Origin: Gnomoniopsis sp. IMI 355080
Lineage: Eukaryota > Ascomycota > Sordariomycetes > Diaporthales > Gnomoniaceae
NCBI GenBank assembly: GCA_027946555.1
Contig: JAPEVC010000002.1
Coordinates: 1-64,000, forward strand
Reading direction: 5' to 3'
Length of the DNA stretch: 64,000 nucleotides
Of the stretch, positions 53,268-64,000 are shown one piece after another. A program made the translations under genes and the position numbers. Position 1 is the stretch's first letter. Each line of letters begins with the position of its first letter. The notes under the pieces are model-generated. The model had not been told where the DNA came from. It saw only the letters and a list, made by a program, of their open reading frames with translations, and did no database searches.

Positions 53268-55330
53268 ATGACTATTAGCGTACCTGTCAGACTCGAGGAT
53301 CTAGGGCAGCAGAGCTTCATTCCACGGCCCTTTGGAGGTAGATCTCAAGTCGTCCTCAACACCACATCGTTTTCAGCCATTCTCAGCCAGCTCAACAACG
53401 TTGACCAGTCTCTCGCCGCCCAAGTAAACTCGGAGGATCCTGGGCCACTGTCCATTCTTTCCACGGGATGCTACCTCAACGCGACGAGCGAGCATGCCGC
53501 AGACGGAGCAGGCATGCGGGCCGGTGATGGCTATCGAGACTGCTCTGCCGCCTGTGCGGACCCGACTACCATGTTCAACTCGAGTTATACGTTGTGGAAT
53601 TGTCTGACGCTAGGGGCGGCGAGCGCGTACGTGGCCGACTATGACTTGGCCGTCGACTCGACGGACTTGACCTATGTTGGACAGAGGATGGGATTCGACA
53701 GCCTGGACCAGTTCAACGCGACACAAATTTTCTCTGACGCACTGCAGTGTATCAAGGGCTCCTGCTCGGACTACAGTCTTGGTTCATGCTCAAAGAACAT
53801 TACCAGTCTGAGCCTTAATGGGGTGCAGAATGAGGTGCTTACCTTGTTCAATGGCTTGCAGAGCTATTGCGCTGGGATGGAATCTGTGGTAAACTCAGAT
53901 TTAGCTGGACCCGGAGTAGGCCATTCCCCAGACTCAACCTCTGATGACAAGCCAAGCCTTGCCATGCGAACACAATGCTGACTCTCTTCGGACAGGTCGT
54001 CTTGTCATATATCCTCCAAGCCGCCCTTGCGATGGCGGTGTACTTCTTCATCAATATGTTCACGAGCTGGCTACAGCCAATCCTTTCGTTCCTCTACACT
54101 GTACAAGATAGAGTGTCACCTCAACGACCAGCCCGGACGACCGACACATCAACCGTGGGGCTGCAACAACGACGGACGCCCTGGCAGCGCGCCGGGGAGC
54201 ACCAGAAGCATCTCCAACGCTCACGACCTGCGGCGGCATTGACCTCGGCCCTCGTCGAGTTTCAGGAGGTGCAGACGTTCTTTGTCATATCGATTCAGTT
54301 CGCCACGCTGATCATCTTTGCCGGCTCGGACCATGCAGCCATGCTGAGCAGCACCAATTCCTTTGCCGAGGCGGTGACGAACGTCCAGATTGTTCAGCTG
54401 CTCTCCATCAACGGAATGCTTCCAGTCTTGTTCACGCAAATCGGTCTCATGCGGCTGGGAATTCGCTGGTGGTACATGATGACGCTTGTCCTCGGTGTCT
54501 TCATCACGGGCCTCGTCGTCTCGCAGCAGAGCCTCATGCCGACGTACACAACGCTGTGGACATACTTTACGGAGGAATCCCCCATCGACACGTGCGGCGG
54601 CAATCCCAGCCCAATGACATATTGTCTTGACTCGCTGGACGGCCTCAATGCGACCCTCAGCAGAATGAACTCGGGCTTGGTCGTTGGCTGTATGGTGGTT
54701 GTGGCGCTGCTCATGGACCAGATCTGGCACTCGCTCAATCGCAACGGGCGCATGACCGAGGGCCTGGACAACTGGGAGGTCTCGAATGCGCGGGTGCTGT
54801 TCATCCGAAGAAGGGTGGCGCCGGTGGTCCTGGGCGTCATGTGGTTTGGGCTGGAGTTTACGCTTCTCATCTATGTGGGAATCTATTTGAACTCTGTAAT
54901 TGGCATCCTGAAGTTTGTGGGGACCAGCTCGTCGGATTGGACATTTGGGCAATTGGTGGCGATCATGGTTTGGGCTCCCGTCATAGGAAAGTATCTGTAC
55001 TTCAACGCCTTTGGCATCACGGAGGGAGTCGGCAAGCGACTGCACAGGCGTTACAAGGTCGTCGAGGTGGGGGATAGCGAGGACGACGACGGGCCGGGGG
55101 CGACACCCAATAGGCCGACACTGTCTTCCCATGAAAAGGAAGAAGGGGGTATTGAGATGGGACTGCCGCGAAAGAAGGCCTCATGGCACACGCTGAGCCG
55201 CGAGGATACACTGGTTGCGTCGTTGACGCCGGCGACGCCAAGGACGCCGTATGCTGATTCTCCGTACAAGGAGGATTTCGGCAAAAAGAACGAGACCAAT
55301 CCGTTCGACCAGCGGTTCAGCCGATTTTAG
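53268..55330 (+). CDS. Polytopic fungal membrane protein, unknown function
   Basis: Two exons, 53268..53915 and 53996..55330, yield 660 residues. The first about 215 residues are non-membrane, Cys-containing and N-glycosylation-rich (NTTSF, NATSEH, NSSYTLWNC, CIKGSCSDYSLGSCSKN), so they are probably lumenal or extracellular. Seven hydrophobic segments follow, starting at VVLSYILQAALAMAVYFFIN and ending near LVAIMVWAPVIGKYLYF. The C-terminal tail of about 100 residues is polar, with TP sites and an NPFDQRF motif. The intron between GPG and VVLSY is in phase 0. No signal peptide precedes the lumenal domain, so a missing upstream exon is possible. It resembles uncharacterised ascomycete integral membrane proteins. 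Confidence 0.75.
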
Positions 55331-56021
55331 AAATACTATCCTGCCCAATGAGGCAAAAAAACGATAATGATAAAACCGTAACTCAACCTGCTAAGGTGTT
55401 TTAATCTACAAAGTACATGAAAGATGCTGGTCGGCTGAGCTGGGCTGCCTGTTCCAAAAACCGGGTTGCGTCATCCCACGTCAACGTCAACCGACGTCGG
55501 TGCCGACTCCACGGCGTATCAATAAAGACATTCACCCGAATTGATTCTTGTTCACTCGACAGTCTCTAGAAAGTCCAGCCACTTGCAGATGGCCTAGCCA
55601 GACAAATTCACTCGGAAGACTGCTGATGGGAAATACCATTTTGTAGCTTTGTTGAATTACAGAGTCCGAACAAGCCGAGCGAGCATGAGTCGACTCAGTC
55701 AGTGAAGTTGCTTGCCCAGCTCACAGCCACTGCTGCGCCGAGGCCCAAAAGCTTGAGGCAAGATTTCATCCTGCCACCACTCCGCTTTCCCCATCGTATC
55801 CTCTCGAAGATATAATCAGACGAGATATTTCTTGGATACTGGAGCAATCGCATTCGTAAGAAGACAGCTACGACATACCACTTGAACCATTTTCCCATCC
55901 AAGCACAACCTCCCAGCGAATCACTTCACACCCAGAACACTATAAGCATCACCAGGACGCCAATCTCGTTCTGACTTCATCCTCGTTTCATCCGAAAAGT
56001 CATTCCTCCACTGGCCACACC
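55331..56021. other. Intergenic, no gene seen
   Basis: About 0.69 kb spacer and promoter; no gene supported. Confidence 0.5.
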
Positions 56022-56927
56022 ATGAACGACCACGACAAGATACCAGATGAGCCCCCGCCATCCTACCAAGAAGCCACCGGCAATCCATCTCATACATATC
56101 GCCCATCCCAAGAACCACCACCACTCCCCCCGCGACAATCCAGCAGCAAACCAACTTCAAATACCGAGACCACCACACCAACTTCCCCATCAGCCTCCAC
56201 GCACCCACCCCAAACCTTTGCCCAACTCCTGCCCCGCTCACACACCGTCAACCGCCAATTCCCCCCCAACATCAACCTCTACCGCCACGATGCCTTTCCC
56301 GGTGCCATCTCACGCCGCTACTTCCTCGGCGAGCACCAGCACTCGCCTCTCTATGCCGTGGGTGTTTGGCAAAGCTGGGCCACGCAGGCGAGCCTGGTCC
56401 TGCACAACGGGCCATCCGAAGACTACCCGCCGCTCGCCACCGTAGCCTTCGACGCCTACGGCCGCCGGATGGACGTCACTTTACCCCCACTCCCGGGCGA
56501 GTCACGTGCTCAGCCCATCACCGTGACCGCGCCGACGCTGATGAGCAGCACGATCGGTTTCCGGGTCGAGGTGCCGTGGCCGACGGGCCCGGACGGTAGC
56601 GTGCAGTGGCGCAAGGAGGCGTTCGAGTGGCGGCGGAGCAATAGTCTTGCGGTGAACGCGCTCGGCGGCTCGGCGCAAGGGGGGTGGAAGTTGGTGCGTT
56701 TGTCTAGGGAGCTGCCGCCGGGGGGACTGATGGTGGCAGGGAGTGGGCCGCCTAGTGGGGATGGGTTCGAAGTCGTGGCTGCGTGTACGACGTCGGTGAT
56801 GAGTTTGACCAAGTTGTGGAAGTTTTGTTTTCTGGGGACAGGAGTCTCTGGAGCGCTGGGGGAGAGGTGGGCGGTCATGGCGGTGACATCAGGTTTAGTC
56901 ACCTGGGACCGGGAGAACAGGCGGTAA
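56022..56927 (+). CDS. PPxY-containing protein, unknown function
   Basis: A single exon of 301 residues. The N-terminus has PPPSYQEAT, a PPxY motif that can bind WW domains such as those of Rsp5-type ubiquitin ligases, and a Pro/Ser/Thr-rich disordered region to about residue 75. From about 80 to 290 a compact beta-rich domain follows (INLYRHDAFPGAISRRYFLG, LYAVGVWQSWATQASLVLHN, GFRVEVPWPTG, WKLVRLSR), with style and spacing that recall tubby/LURP-one-like folds in fungal proteins; this is tentative. The tail ends WAVMAVTSGLVTWDRENRR. A role in membrane-protein or endocytic regulation through Rsp5 is inferred from the PY motif only. Confidence 0.7.
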   Translation: MNDHDKIPDEPPPSYQEATGNPSHTYRPSQEPPPLPPRQSSSKPTSNTETTTPTSPSASTHPPQTFAQLLPRSHTVNRQFPPNINLYRHDAFPGAISRRYFLGEHQHSPLYAVGVWQSWATQASLVLHNGPSEDYPPLATVAFDAYGRRMDVTLPPLPGESRAQPITVTAPTLMSSTIGFRVEVPWPTGPDGSVQWRKEAFEWRRSNSLAVNALGGSAQGGWKLVRLSRELPPGGLMVAGSGPPSGDGFEVVAACTTSVMSLTKLWKFCFLGTGVSGALGERWAVMAVTSGLVTWDRENRR

Positions 56928-57700
56928 GACGAGAGAAACGAGATGGCACAAGGGATCCCTGCAGGACAGTGAGCATATGTGGTAATACCAGTTTTTTTTA
57001 ATTCTCTCGAAGTTTAGTTTATGGTATGCTGTAGTAACGGTCAGGGCAGACTGAAAGTCTGAAGATCTAGATGTCGAAGAAGGCATTTTGGTGGAACTTA
57101 ATCAATGGTGATCATATGCTCTAGAAGGTCCTATACACCTAGCTAATGAAAAGTTAATATACTTGTGAGATCTAGTGAGCATGAGCATCTCTACATTGCT
57201 GGGCATACGAAATAATGACATTCCTCTGGCGTACGGCATCTCTCGCGGTCACCACCTGGAATAGCATGAGGCTCGTACCAATCCATGTCTTCATGCTAAG
57301 AAAGGGAAAAAGATATACTGTTCTCAGTGTGGAAGAACCCCTGGCCTGGCTGAACACGTCTTATTCTCAGGATAATATATCCGATTATGCAAACATCTCC
57401 AGTCAGCAGCATATTAGAATTGTGGTATCCTAATCGGTAAGAATCCGAACCACCACCCCCTTCTTCTATGTGAATTCCATTGGATCTGATACTGTCCAAA
57501 ACGCATCTTCGCTTGTATTCCAATCCATATTATAATATTTCTGTTCAATACCCAAATCAAGAACTGAAAGGCTGCCGAGAGGTTGATAACAGACTTACTT
57601 AAGGAAACACTGTATATGCTCAGGTGCTAGCTATCACGCCAAACCGCCAGCTCTCGAATTGCCGACCCTAGCAACTGAGATTCCTGGAGACAACCGTACC
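56928..57700. other. Intergenic, convergent spacer
   Basis: About 0.77 kb of AT-rich DNA between convergent genes. No gene seen. Confidence 0.5.
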
Positions 57701-59106
57701 TCAACGACTATCAAAACTTCCGTTATCCCGAGACATATAATTCGACGTCTGTGACCATTGCCCTGGTGGGGCATACGTTCTGCCGTTCACAGGAACATCC
57801 TCGCGCATCCCTACGCTCCCCATGTGCAGCTCATCATCTTTAAGAGCAACATACGCGCGATCCCGTCTTCTAAAGACACCATGACTGACCTCCCTTACAG
57901 ACGGATTCTTGGTACTTCCGAGGCTACTAGACAGAATTGTCCAGCTTTTGGACACCAGTCCCACCAAAGGCTTCAGCGCGAGGATCGAGCTCGCAAAGAG
58001 CGATAAGCCGTGCTCAAGAGCTCCACATATAAGTTCTGTGAACCAGAAACGGGATACAGTCATTGTAGAATCAGGCTGGGAGTATTTAATATAATTATGG
58101 AGGCGGAACATTGTCGCGATGGTAGCTCTGTGCAAATCAGCTTGTGAACCAGGAGGTCAACCGACCCAGGCGGGTATGATCAAAGCAACGAGACGAGAGC
58201 TTACGATAACCCAATAGCAAAGAGTCCGACCACCCCCGCTTTCACCCCTCGGCTCATTTGTATGTTTCGCAAAATTACCACTGGCAGCACTACGTGGAAT
58301 ATATCCCACACTGTATACGACGCCCCTTGCGCATAGTTGACGCTCTGGCAGAACTCTTCCCGAAAATGGTAGGGCGTGCCCTCCATACAGCCCAGGGCGA
58401 GGATGATTGTCGTAGTTGCATTGAATATGGCGCAACTGATGATATCAATGATGAGGATCCAGCGGATAGTGCTATATACGCGCTCTACAAGGCGGTAAAG
58501 CACGAGTGCGACGCTAATCTTGACGGTGCCAGAGATGATATAGCAGACGTCGTTTGTTGCCAAATTATACTGGCCAAAGGATGTCAACAAAGTCTTTTGC
58601 TCCTTTCAGAACGGATTCCACCTACTTCAATTCCCTTGGACACATTATACCATGGTTTGTCATCCGTCGAGAGGCTATGCAAATGTGAATATTTACTTGT
58701 CATAGAATGACCTCTTTCCAACGAAGTAAGAGAAGTAACATGGCCGTGTCACAGGGAGCGATTCTCGAAAGGTTCAAACTACTCTTAGGGCAGTTTGATT
58801 GACTCAGAAAAGGTGCTACTCACTATCCATAGTGTATAGTCTCGAAAGCAAATGCGGCATAGAGAAGATAGCCAACCTATTTCTGGTTTCAGCAGGTGTC
58901 ATTGTACGGTTCAGAGTGGCGACTAGGCGTGAATGAATTGACTCCAGCACTCGGACACTTACATATGTGACGATAAGAAAGACATCGTCCCAACCAAATG
59001 CTCCTTTTGACAATATAGTTCGTACAAAGACGCGAAGCCCAAGAGTAATCGTGTTCAGAACTATGAAGAAAACGATTAAGCCAATAATCAGGTCGTAGCT
59101 AGCCAT
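57701..59106 (-). CDS. Fungal rhodopsin-like integral membrane protein
   Basis: Five exons give 347 residues: 59106..58963, 58876..58824, 58674..58644, 58593..58205 and 58127..57701. The start is the ATG giving MASYDLIIGLIVFF. Seven membrane segments are arranged as in the large fungal rhodopsin-like family (Pth11-related, here without a CFEM domain): an N-terminal helix followed by GAFGWDDVFLI, then YIISGTVKISVALVLYRLVE and IFNATTTIILALGCMEGTPYHF, a segment ending VVLPVVILRNIQMSRGVKAG, and RFWFTELICGALEHGLSLFA with its conserved ExxC/G region. The tail is polar. The short third exon and its GTGTCC donor are the least certain parts. Possible roles in sensing are known only for Pth11; function here is unknown. 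Confidence 0.8.
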
Positions 59107-60739
59107 GGTAGACCGGGGCACATCAGAAAGATCAAATCAATCAATTTCTGAAGAACTAAGCACTGGGCAGCCCACAAGTAAAAGACGGGCAAGAATGGCG
59201 TAGCAGGTGGACAGTCTCCCAAAAGCAGCATCTTCAGTTAGAAATTTGAATCTCTGGGGCCAAGGGGGCGAATACTCGTCTGGTGATGATCAAAGGCCAA
59301 TGCCTTGTCAAAATTCCATCAGCTACACACCGCATCTACCAGAGAAAAAAGCCTGACAGTCACTTTTGCGCACCTGCAAAGGTCTCATTCGCTCTTGCGA
59401 CAGGCGAAGATCAGATTGGGACTATTCAAGTCGATCTAACTCAGGCGAGTCTTCCCAGTTGGTTCATCACTTGCGGGGCCCATGTGTGCTGACCGAGGAC
59501 TTTGCAGGAAATATCACCAAATAGGAAATAGAACTACGCATATATGCAGTGTCAGCCAAATGCGGGCTGCCATATGGCCGGGGAATACCCGGTCAGATGC
59601 GTGAGCGGCATAGCAGTAGATAATGGGGTTGACGATATACAGGCTCGCTTACAAACTCGACGAGACGAGGCTTGACACAGCGATATGCATTAACCGCAAA
59701 AACGGAAACGATCTATGAACAAAAATTCACTTCGTCTTGCTCAACACCTATAGGTCCGCTTACCGTAATATGAAATTTTCATGAGAATCCGAAGACGTGT
59801 CCTCCCTTAGCGCTATAATCTGCAGCCATAGTTGAGGAAATCTTCAAGCCTCTCTTTAGAAGAACCTTTGCAGACCTGGGGGTTCCATTGCTAGCAACAG
59901 TGAATCAGTGCTCTTTGCGTGCCTCTCCCCCCCTTTTTTTCTTTCTTTTTTCTTTTTTTCCTTCAGAGTCGGAAGATCTTATGATTTGCCCAGTTGCCAT
60001 CAACTTCAACCAGTGACGGCGCTGCTGCGCAACGATACCGATGGATCTTGACAGTAATCTTTCACACCTTCTATAGTATAACATCTTGATTATGGTTGCT
60101 TTGAGCCTCGGCTCTACTCTGAAACTGAGATGCTAGTTGGATACTGTACGCTATCGGGGGCCAGTATCTGTAACATATTTCATGTATGCGTAATAGTTGA
60201 TCTTCGACCTGCCAAATGCCGGCACGTAGTGACTTCCGATGTCTTGAACACTAGGTCACTTGTGGCTGCGGAATGTGTGAGATCGAACAACTGTGCTCTG
60301 TGTCACGAGTTTGTCCCATTCTTCTGTGACGGTTTGTACTGCACCACTGCAAGTGAATACATACCATAGTAGTAGGAGTGAAGGATGGGTGTGGGTCTGG
60401 CATTTTGGAAGTTTTGCATGTGGAGATAGCGCATTCCCGACTAGGAGAGTAGATCCTACTCCATATTTATTAGTATAGGAATTGTATATCGTACATACCT
60501 AGTTCACTTCGCAGAAATATCGAAGTCGAAATACCTACCTCGACCCTTTTGCGTGCCCACAATCGAGTTTCGACTTTCAGGGAGACATGGCAGATTTTCA
60601 TACTATCAAAGCGAAGCGGCTCCAAGCGGCCCAGAATTTCTCGTCTAGGTTGAAAAGTTGTTGGGCCGGGAACCTGCGATTCCGGAGACACGAGATTTCT
60701 AGAATCGGAGGAATCGGGGTCCCAAGACGCGTGGCGCCG
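59107..60739. other. Gene-poor region
   Basis: About 1.6 kb of AT-rich DNA with a long T/C tract (59922-59962). Open frames are short and not gene-like. Confidence 0.5.
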
Positions 60740-61244
60740 TTAATGATGGCGGTCTCCGATGATAACCCGATCGATTCTACACCGGAGCAGAGTAAAATCG
60801 AACGAATGGCTCATAGCCGCCACTACAGACTTGAGACCGAAGAGTCGAGGCGAAATACTCGCAACATCGCGAAACAACTTTTGCTGGAGCCAATATGGTA
60901 GAAGTGGAGATCGAATACTTTTCCAAGAAGCGTAACGACAAGGGTTGTAGGGAATTGCCGCTTTGATATGAGGCTCTGCTCGCGACAGGCCTTCAGACCC
61001 ACAGTATCTCAATGATGGCACGAGATGTTGACGCACATAAGGTGGTGTTGAGGCTGACGAGAATTTCAAGGAGAACGTCCGCGAGATGCCGGGATTAGGA
61101 AGTCGTACCATAATTCTTCAGCATGTACATAGTTTGGGACTCTGGCATGATGTCTGCAACTTGCAGGACAGGCATTGTAAGACAGGAATGGCAGGGAACG
61201 AGCAGCAGGGCCAAAATGCCAAATCTGCTGATGGAGCCTGTCAT
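60740..61244 (-). CDS. Candidate small secreted protein, two exons
   Basis: Exon 1 (61244..61109) opens with MTGSISRFGILALLLVPCHS, a signal-peptide-like sequence, then CLTMPVLQVADIMPESQTMY. A GTACGA donor, a CCTAATC branch-point-like sequence and a GTCAG acceptor define an intron of 55 bases. Exon 2 (61053..60740) continues in frame (STPPYVRQHLVPSLRYCGSE, AAIPYNPCRYASWKSIRSPL) to a TAA, giving 149 residues. Two to four cysteines remain after the signal peptide. No family was recognised. It is divergent from pyruvate decarboxylase, 750 bases away. Its status as a gene rests on the open spliced frame, so transcript data are needed. Confidence 0.35.
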
Positions 61245-61994
61245 TATCGATGTCGGGCGCTGCAGGAGCAGAGCCGACCCACACAAAAAGACAACGTGGC
61301 GTGATGTCTTGTTATCGAAGCATATGGAACCACCCGAAGCCGCGAACAATCTTCGGCTGGGACCCGAGACCTGCAGAGTCCCCTGTTTTGTTTCCGTAGA
61401 AGCGGGTCGTTAACTCAAAGTTTTGGAGGGGCCCTGGTAAACGACTCAGTCGAGACTCTTACTGACTGCCAGCAGACGTGCATGGATTTTGTACTCTCGC
61501 GTATGCTGATGATGACGGAATACAAGCATGCCACAGACGTCTCGTATCCCTTTGACTCTCCGGCTTATTATCTTCACACCACTTTGCCCGGTACAAGACG
61601 GATTGCTGATGGCCCATTGGGCCTTGCTGGCCCGAGTACCGCAAGCAAAGTCGAACCTAGACTCACTTCTTGTGACATGTTGCTTCCACTTTTCATCAGT
61701 CCATCCCGTCAAGTTTTTCCAGGGGAGCCAGGGTCGCTGCTGTCAATGGATCCCAACGAGACGACGCATCGGCCGCTGGCCATGCAGGTGGCCACGACAT
61801 TACCACGTCCAACAAGAGATATAAAAGTACTCGAGCCGACCTCACGACATAGAGCTTGAAAGAAGGTTCTATCCTCACAAGAGACATCAACAAAAGCTTA
61901 CTACCACCGTCCCATAAGACACCAAAAGCAACCAAACACCCTCCTCCCTCTTTACGATCACCACACACAACTTCCCCTGCCTTCTCGGTTCATC
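61245..61994. other. Pyruvate decarboxylase promoter region
   Basis: About 0.75 kb. Contains a TATAAAAG box and a C/A/T-rich leader (CACCCTCCTCCC-like) before the start codon, typical of strongly expressed fungal glycolytic genes. Confidence 0.6.
61820..61827 (+). promoter_or_regulatory. TATA box of pyruvate decarboxylase
   Basis: TATAAAAG lies 168 bases upstream of the ATG, followed by a pyrimidine-rich leader. Spacing suits transcription start about 30-60 bases downstream. Confidence 0.6.
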
Positions 61995-63701
61995 ATGAGC
62001 TTAACACCGGGAAACTTCACCGTCGGTGACTACCTCGCCGAACGGTTGGCCCAGGTCGGCTGTCGTCACCACTTTGTCGTCCCTGGTGACTACAACTTGG
62101 TGCTTCTCGACAAGCTCCAGCTTCACCCGGATCTGAAGGAGATTGGATGTGCCAACGAGCTCAACTGCAGCATGGCCGCTGAGGGCTACGCTCGTGCCAA
62201 TGGCGTATCGGCCTGCGTCGTTACTTACAGTGTCGGCGCCATCTCCGCTTTCAACGGAACCGGCTCCGCCTACGCCGAGAACCTGCCTCTGATCCTCATC
62301 TCGGGCTCACCAAACACAAATGATGCCGGCCAGTTCCACCTGCTTCACCACACCCTCGGCAAGCTTGACTACACCTACCAGTTTGAGATGGCCCAGAAGG
62401 TCACATGTTGCGCCGTGGCCATCCCTCGCGCAGAGGACGCCCCCAGGTTGATCGACAGAGCCATCCGACATGCCATCCTGGCCAGGAAGCCCTGCTACAT
62501 CGAGATCCCCACCAACCTGGCATCCGCTGCCTGTGTACGGCCCGGCCCCATTTCCGCCATTACCGAGCCCGTGCACTCCGATGCTGGCGCGCTCAAAGCC
62601 GCTGCCGACTGCGCCGCCGAGTACCTTAAGGGTAAACTGAAGCCCATGATTCTGGTTGGTCCCAAGGTGTCCCGATGCTTCGCCGATAAGGCCCTCATCA
62701 AGTTGGCTGAGGCCATGGGATGCGCCGTCGCCGTGCAGCCCGCCGCCAAGGGCATGTTCCCCGAGGAACACCCGCAATTCGTCGGTGTCTTCTGGGGCCA
62801 GGTGTCTACAATGGCTGCCGATGCCATCTTGAACTGGGCCGACGCCCTCATCTGCGTCGGCTGTGTCTTCAACGACTACTCTACCGTTGGCTGGACCTCC
62901 ATGCCTGAGATTCCCCTCATGAAGTGCGACATGGACCACGTTACCTACCCCGGCTCGCACTTCTCGCGCGTGCGTCTTTCTGAGTTCCTTGACCACCTGG
63001 CAACCGAGGTGCAGTTTAACGACCAGACAATGATCGAGTACAACCGCCTGCGCCCCGACCCTTACGTTGTGCACACGGCCAATGATGAGGATGATCTCAC
63101 CCGCAAGGAGATCCAGCGCCAATTGCAGGCTCTCATCACTCCCAACACTACATTGTTCATCGAGACCGGTGACTCGTGGTTCAACGGCACACAGCTGAAC
63201 CTGCCCAAGGGCGCTGGCTACGAGATCGAGATGCAGTGGGGACACATTGGTTGGTCTGTTCCTGCCTCTTTTGGCTACGCTCTGAGGTATCCTGAGCGCC
63301 GCACAATTTGTGTGTGCGGTGATGGGTCATTCCAGGTCACCGCCCAGGAGGTCTCACAGATGGTCCGCTATAACCTCCCCATCACCATCCTTCTGATCAA
63401 CAACCGTGGATACACGATTGAGGTGGAGATCCACGATGGATCAGAGGGTGGAGCTAGCTACAACAAGATCCAGAACTGGGATTATGCATTGATTATGCAG
63501 GTGTTCAACTCAACCACTGGCAACGGGATCAGTTTCAATGCTAAGACGGCCGGCGAACTCAAGGAGGCCCTCGTCAAAGCCAACGAGCACAAGGCCGGCC
63601 CGTGCTTGATTGAATGTGAGATACATCAGGATGATTGTGCGAGGGAACTCATCACGTGGGGGCATTTTGTGTCGAAGGCTAATGCAAGGAGCCCTAGGTG
63701 A
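61995..63701 (+). CDS. pdc1: Pyruvate decarboxylase
   Basis: A thiamine-diphosphate and Mg2+ dependent enzyme that converts pyruvate to acetaldehyde and CO2, the committed step towards ethanol or acetate. A single exon of 568 residues, the family size. The N-terminal PYR domain shows the catalytic Glu in ANELNCSMAAEGYARANG and the active-site pair HH in FHLLHHTLG. The C-terminal PP domain has the cofactor motif GDGSFQVTAQEVSQM ending in NNRGYTIE, with the second catalytic Glu. The middle domain carries regular Ala/Cys-rich helices. Codon use is strongly biased to C-ending codons, indicating high expression, and a TATA box precedes it. It is cytosolic, with no targeting signal. The short name is by analogy. 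Confidence 0.97.
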   Translation: MSLTPGNFTVGDYLAERLAQVGCRHHFVVPGDYNLVLLDKLQLHPDLKEIGCANELNCSMAAEGYARANGVSACVVTYSVGAISAFNGTGSAYAENLPLILISGSPNTNDAGQFHLLHHTLGKLDYTYQFEMAQKVTCCAVAIPRAEDAPRLIDRAIRHAILARKPCYIEIPTNLASAACVRPGPISAITEPVHSDAGALKAAADCAAEYLKGKLKPMILVGPKVSRCFADKALIKLAEAMGCAVAVQPAAKGMFPEEHPQFVGVFWGQVSTMAADAILNWADALICVGCVFNDYSTVGWTSMPEIPLMKCDMDHVTYPGSHFSRVRLSEFLDHLATEVQFNDQTMIEYNRLRPDPYVVHTANDEDDLTRKEIQRQLQALITPNTTLFIETGDSWFNGTQLNLPKGAGYEIEMQWGHIGWSVPASFGYALRYPERRTICVCGDGSFQVTAQEVSQMVRYNLPITILLINNRGYTIEVEIHDGSEGGASYNKIQNWDYALIMQVFNSTTGNGISFNAKTAGELKEALVKANEHKAGPCLIECEIHQDDCARELITWGHFVSKANARSPR

Positions 63702-64000
63702 GATGAGACTGTTTGAGCAGCAAGATGATCGATCCGATGCAGAAAAAATTGCGATTTTACATAGATTATAGAAATATCCAATACCTCCCTTAATCATTAT
63801 CAGCTTGTCGATAGGTTGCCAATTTGACTACGAATTCAGAATTCTTTATTTACCTAGGTACCTACACGGAATCTAGAAAGAAGCCTATCCCCATCATATT
63901 TTCGCCCATGCCCATATTCTTTGCTGATGGAAATATACATAAGTGAATTCTATATATACATACTAGTTCTAAGTGCGTATTTAATTTGTATATTACTTTC
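63702..64000. other. 3' flank of pyruvate decarboxylase
   Basis: AT-rich spacer with a TACCTAGGTA palindrome at 63851-63860. No gene seen before the window ends. Confidence 0.5.

Noticed and set aside
54115..54150. Possible short intron (GTACAAGATAGAGTG...CCAG) in the polytopic protein
   Set aside because: It would be about 31 bases, below the usual minimum for fungal introns, and the frame is open without it.
54221..55132. 303-residue open frame antisense to the polytopic membrane protein
   Set aside because: His/Arg-rich shadow of the sense membrane gene, without an independent start or motifs.
60587..60901. 104-residue plus-strand frame starting MADFHTIKAKRLQ
   Set aside because: Opposes the better-supported spliced frame on the minus strand and has no gene-like features.
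62307..63245. 312-residue open frame antisense to pyruvate decarboxylase
   Set aside because: A by-product of the strong codon bias of the sense gene; its composition (His/Gly/Val-rich) has no domain signature.

Overview
The window is nuclear DNA of a filamentous ascomycete, most likely a sordariomycete and perhaps Hypocreales. Support comes from short introns of roughly 50-95 bases with GTRAGT-like donors, C/G-rich third codon positions, long AT-richer intergenic stretches with poly-G/C and TA microsatellites, and fungus-typical families: a fungal PQ-loop protein, a DUF3176 pseudogene, a rhodopsin-like integral membrane protein, caleosin, and a cupredoxin-type serine-rich surface protein. 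No bacterial operon, CRISPR array, virus or intact transposon was seen. The species assignment is inference.

Layout. 0-9 kb: a thioredoxin with a mitochondrial presequence, an FAD monooxygenase, a gene-poor 2.7 kb stretch holding a 36-residue cysteine-rich peptide ORF, a peroxisomal D-amino-acid oxidase, the ER mannosyltransferase ALG3, and a convergent eIF1A-like protein. 10-21 kb: an MFS transporter, a PQ-loop membrane protein, an FHA-domain protein, a small secreted protein with three cysteine repeats, an AIF/AMID-like flavoprotein, and an intron-bearing tRNA-Ser(GCU). 23-32 kb: caleosin, a small unknown gene, a secreted TVTNFA-repeat protein, a broken DUF3176 gene followed by a rearranged repeat patch, and a cupredoxin-domain surface protein. 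32-48 kb: conserved housekeeping genes, namely an ASC-1/Rqt4-type zinc-finger protein, a 1008-residue mitochondrial protein and the E3 ligase listerin (Ltn1/Rkr1), interspersed with small unknowns. 48-61 kb: a tentative secreted-protein locus, a disordered protein, a polytopic membrane protein, a PPxY-containing protein, a rhodopsin-like membrane protein and a candidate two-exon secreted protein. 62-64 kb: pyruvate decarboxylase.

How the genes relate. There is no biosynthetic cluster. The clearest functional link is that two genes of ribosome-associated quality control, the Rqt4-like factor and Ltn1, lie 9 kb apart. The unusual material is small and cysteine-containing: the 36-residue peptide, the three-repeat secreted protein and the 155-residue protein with a CSCC tail. 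The palindrome TACCTAGGTA, found at least six times and always between genes, is the strongest unexplained DNA-level pattern. Gene models were spliced by eye from coding frames and GT..AG borders; where a border is uncertain the entry says so.
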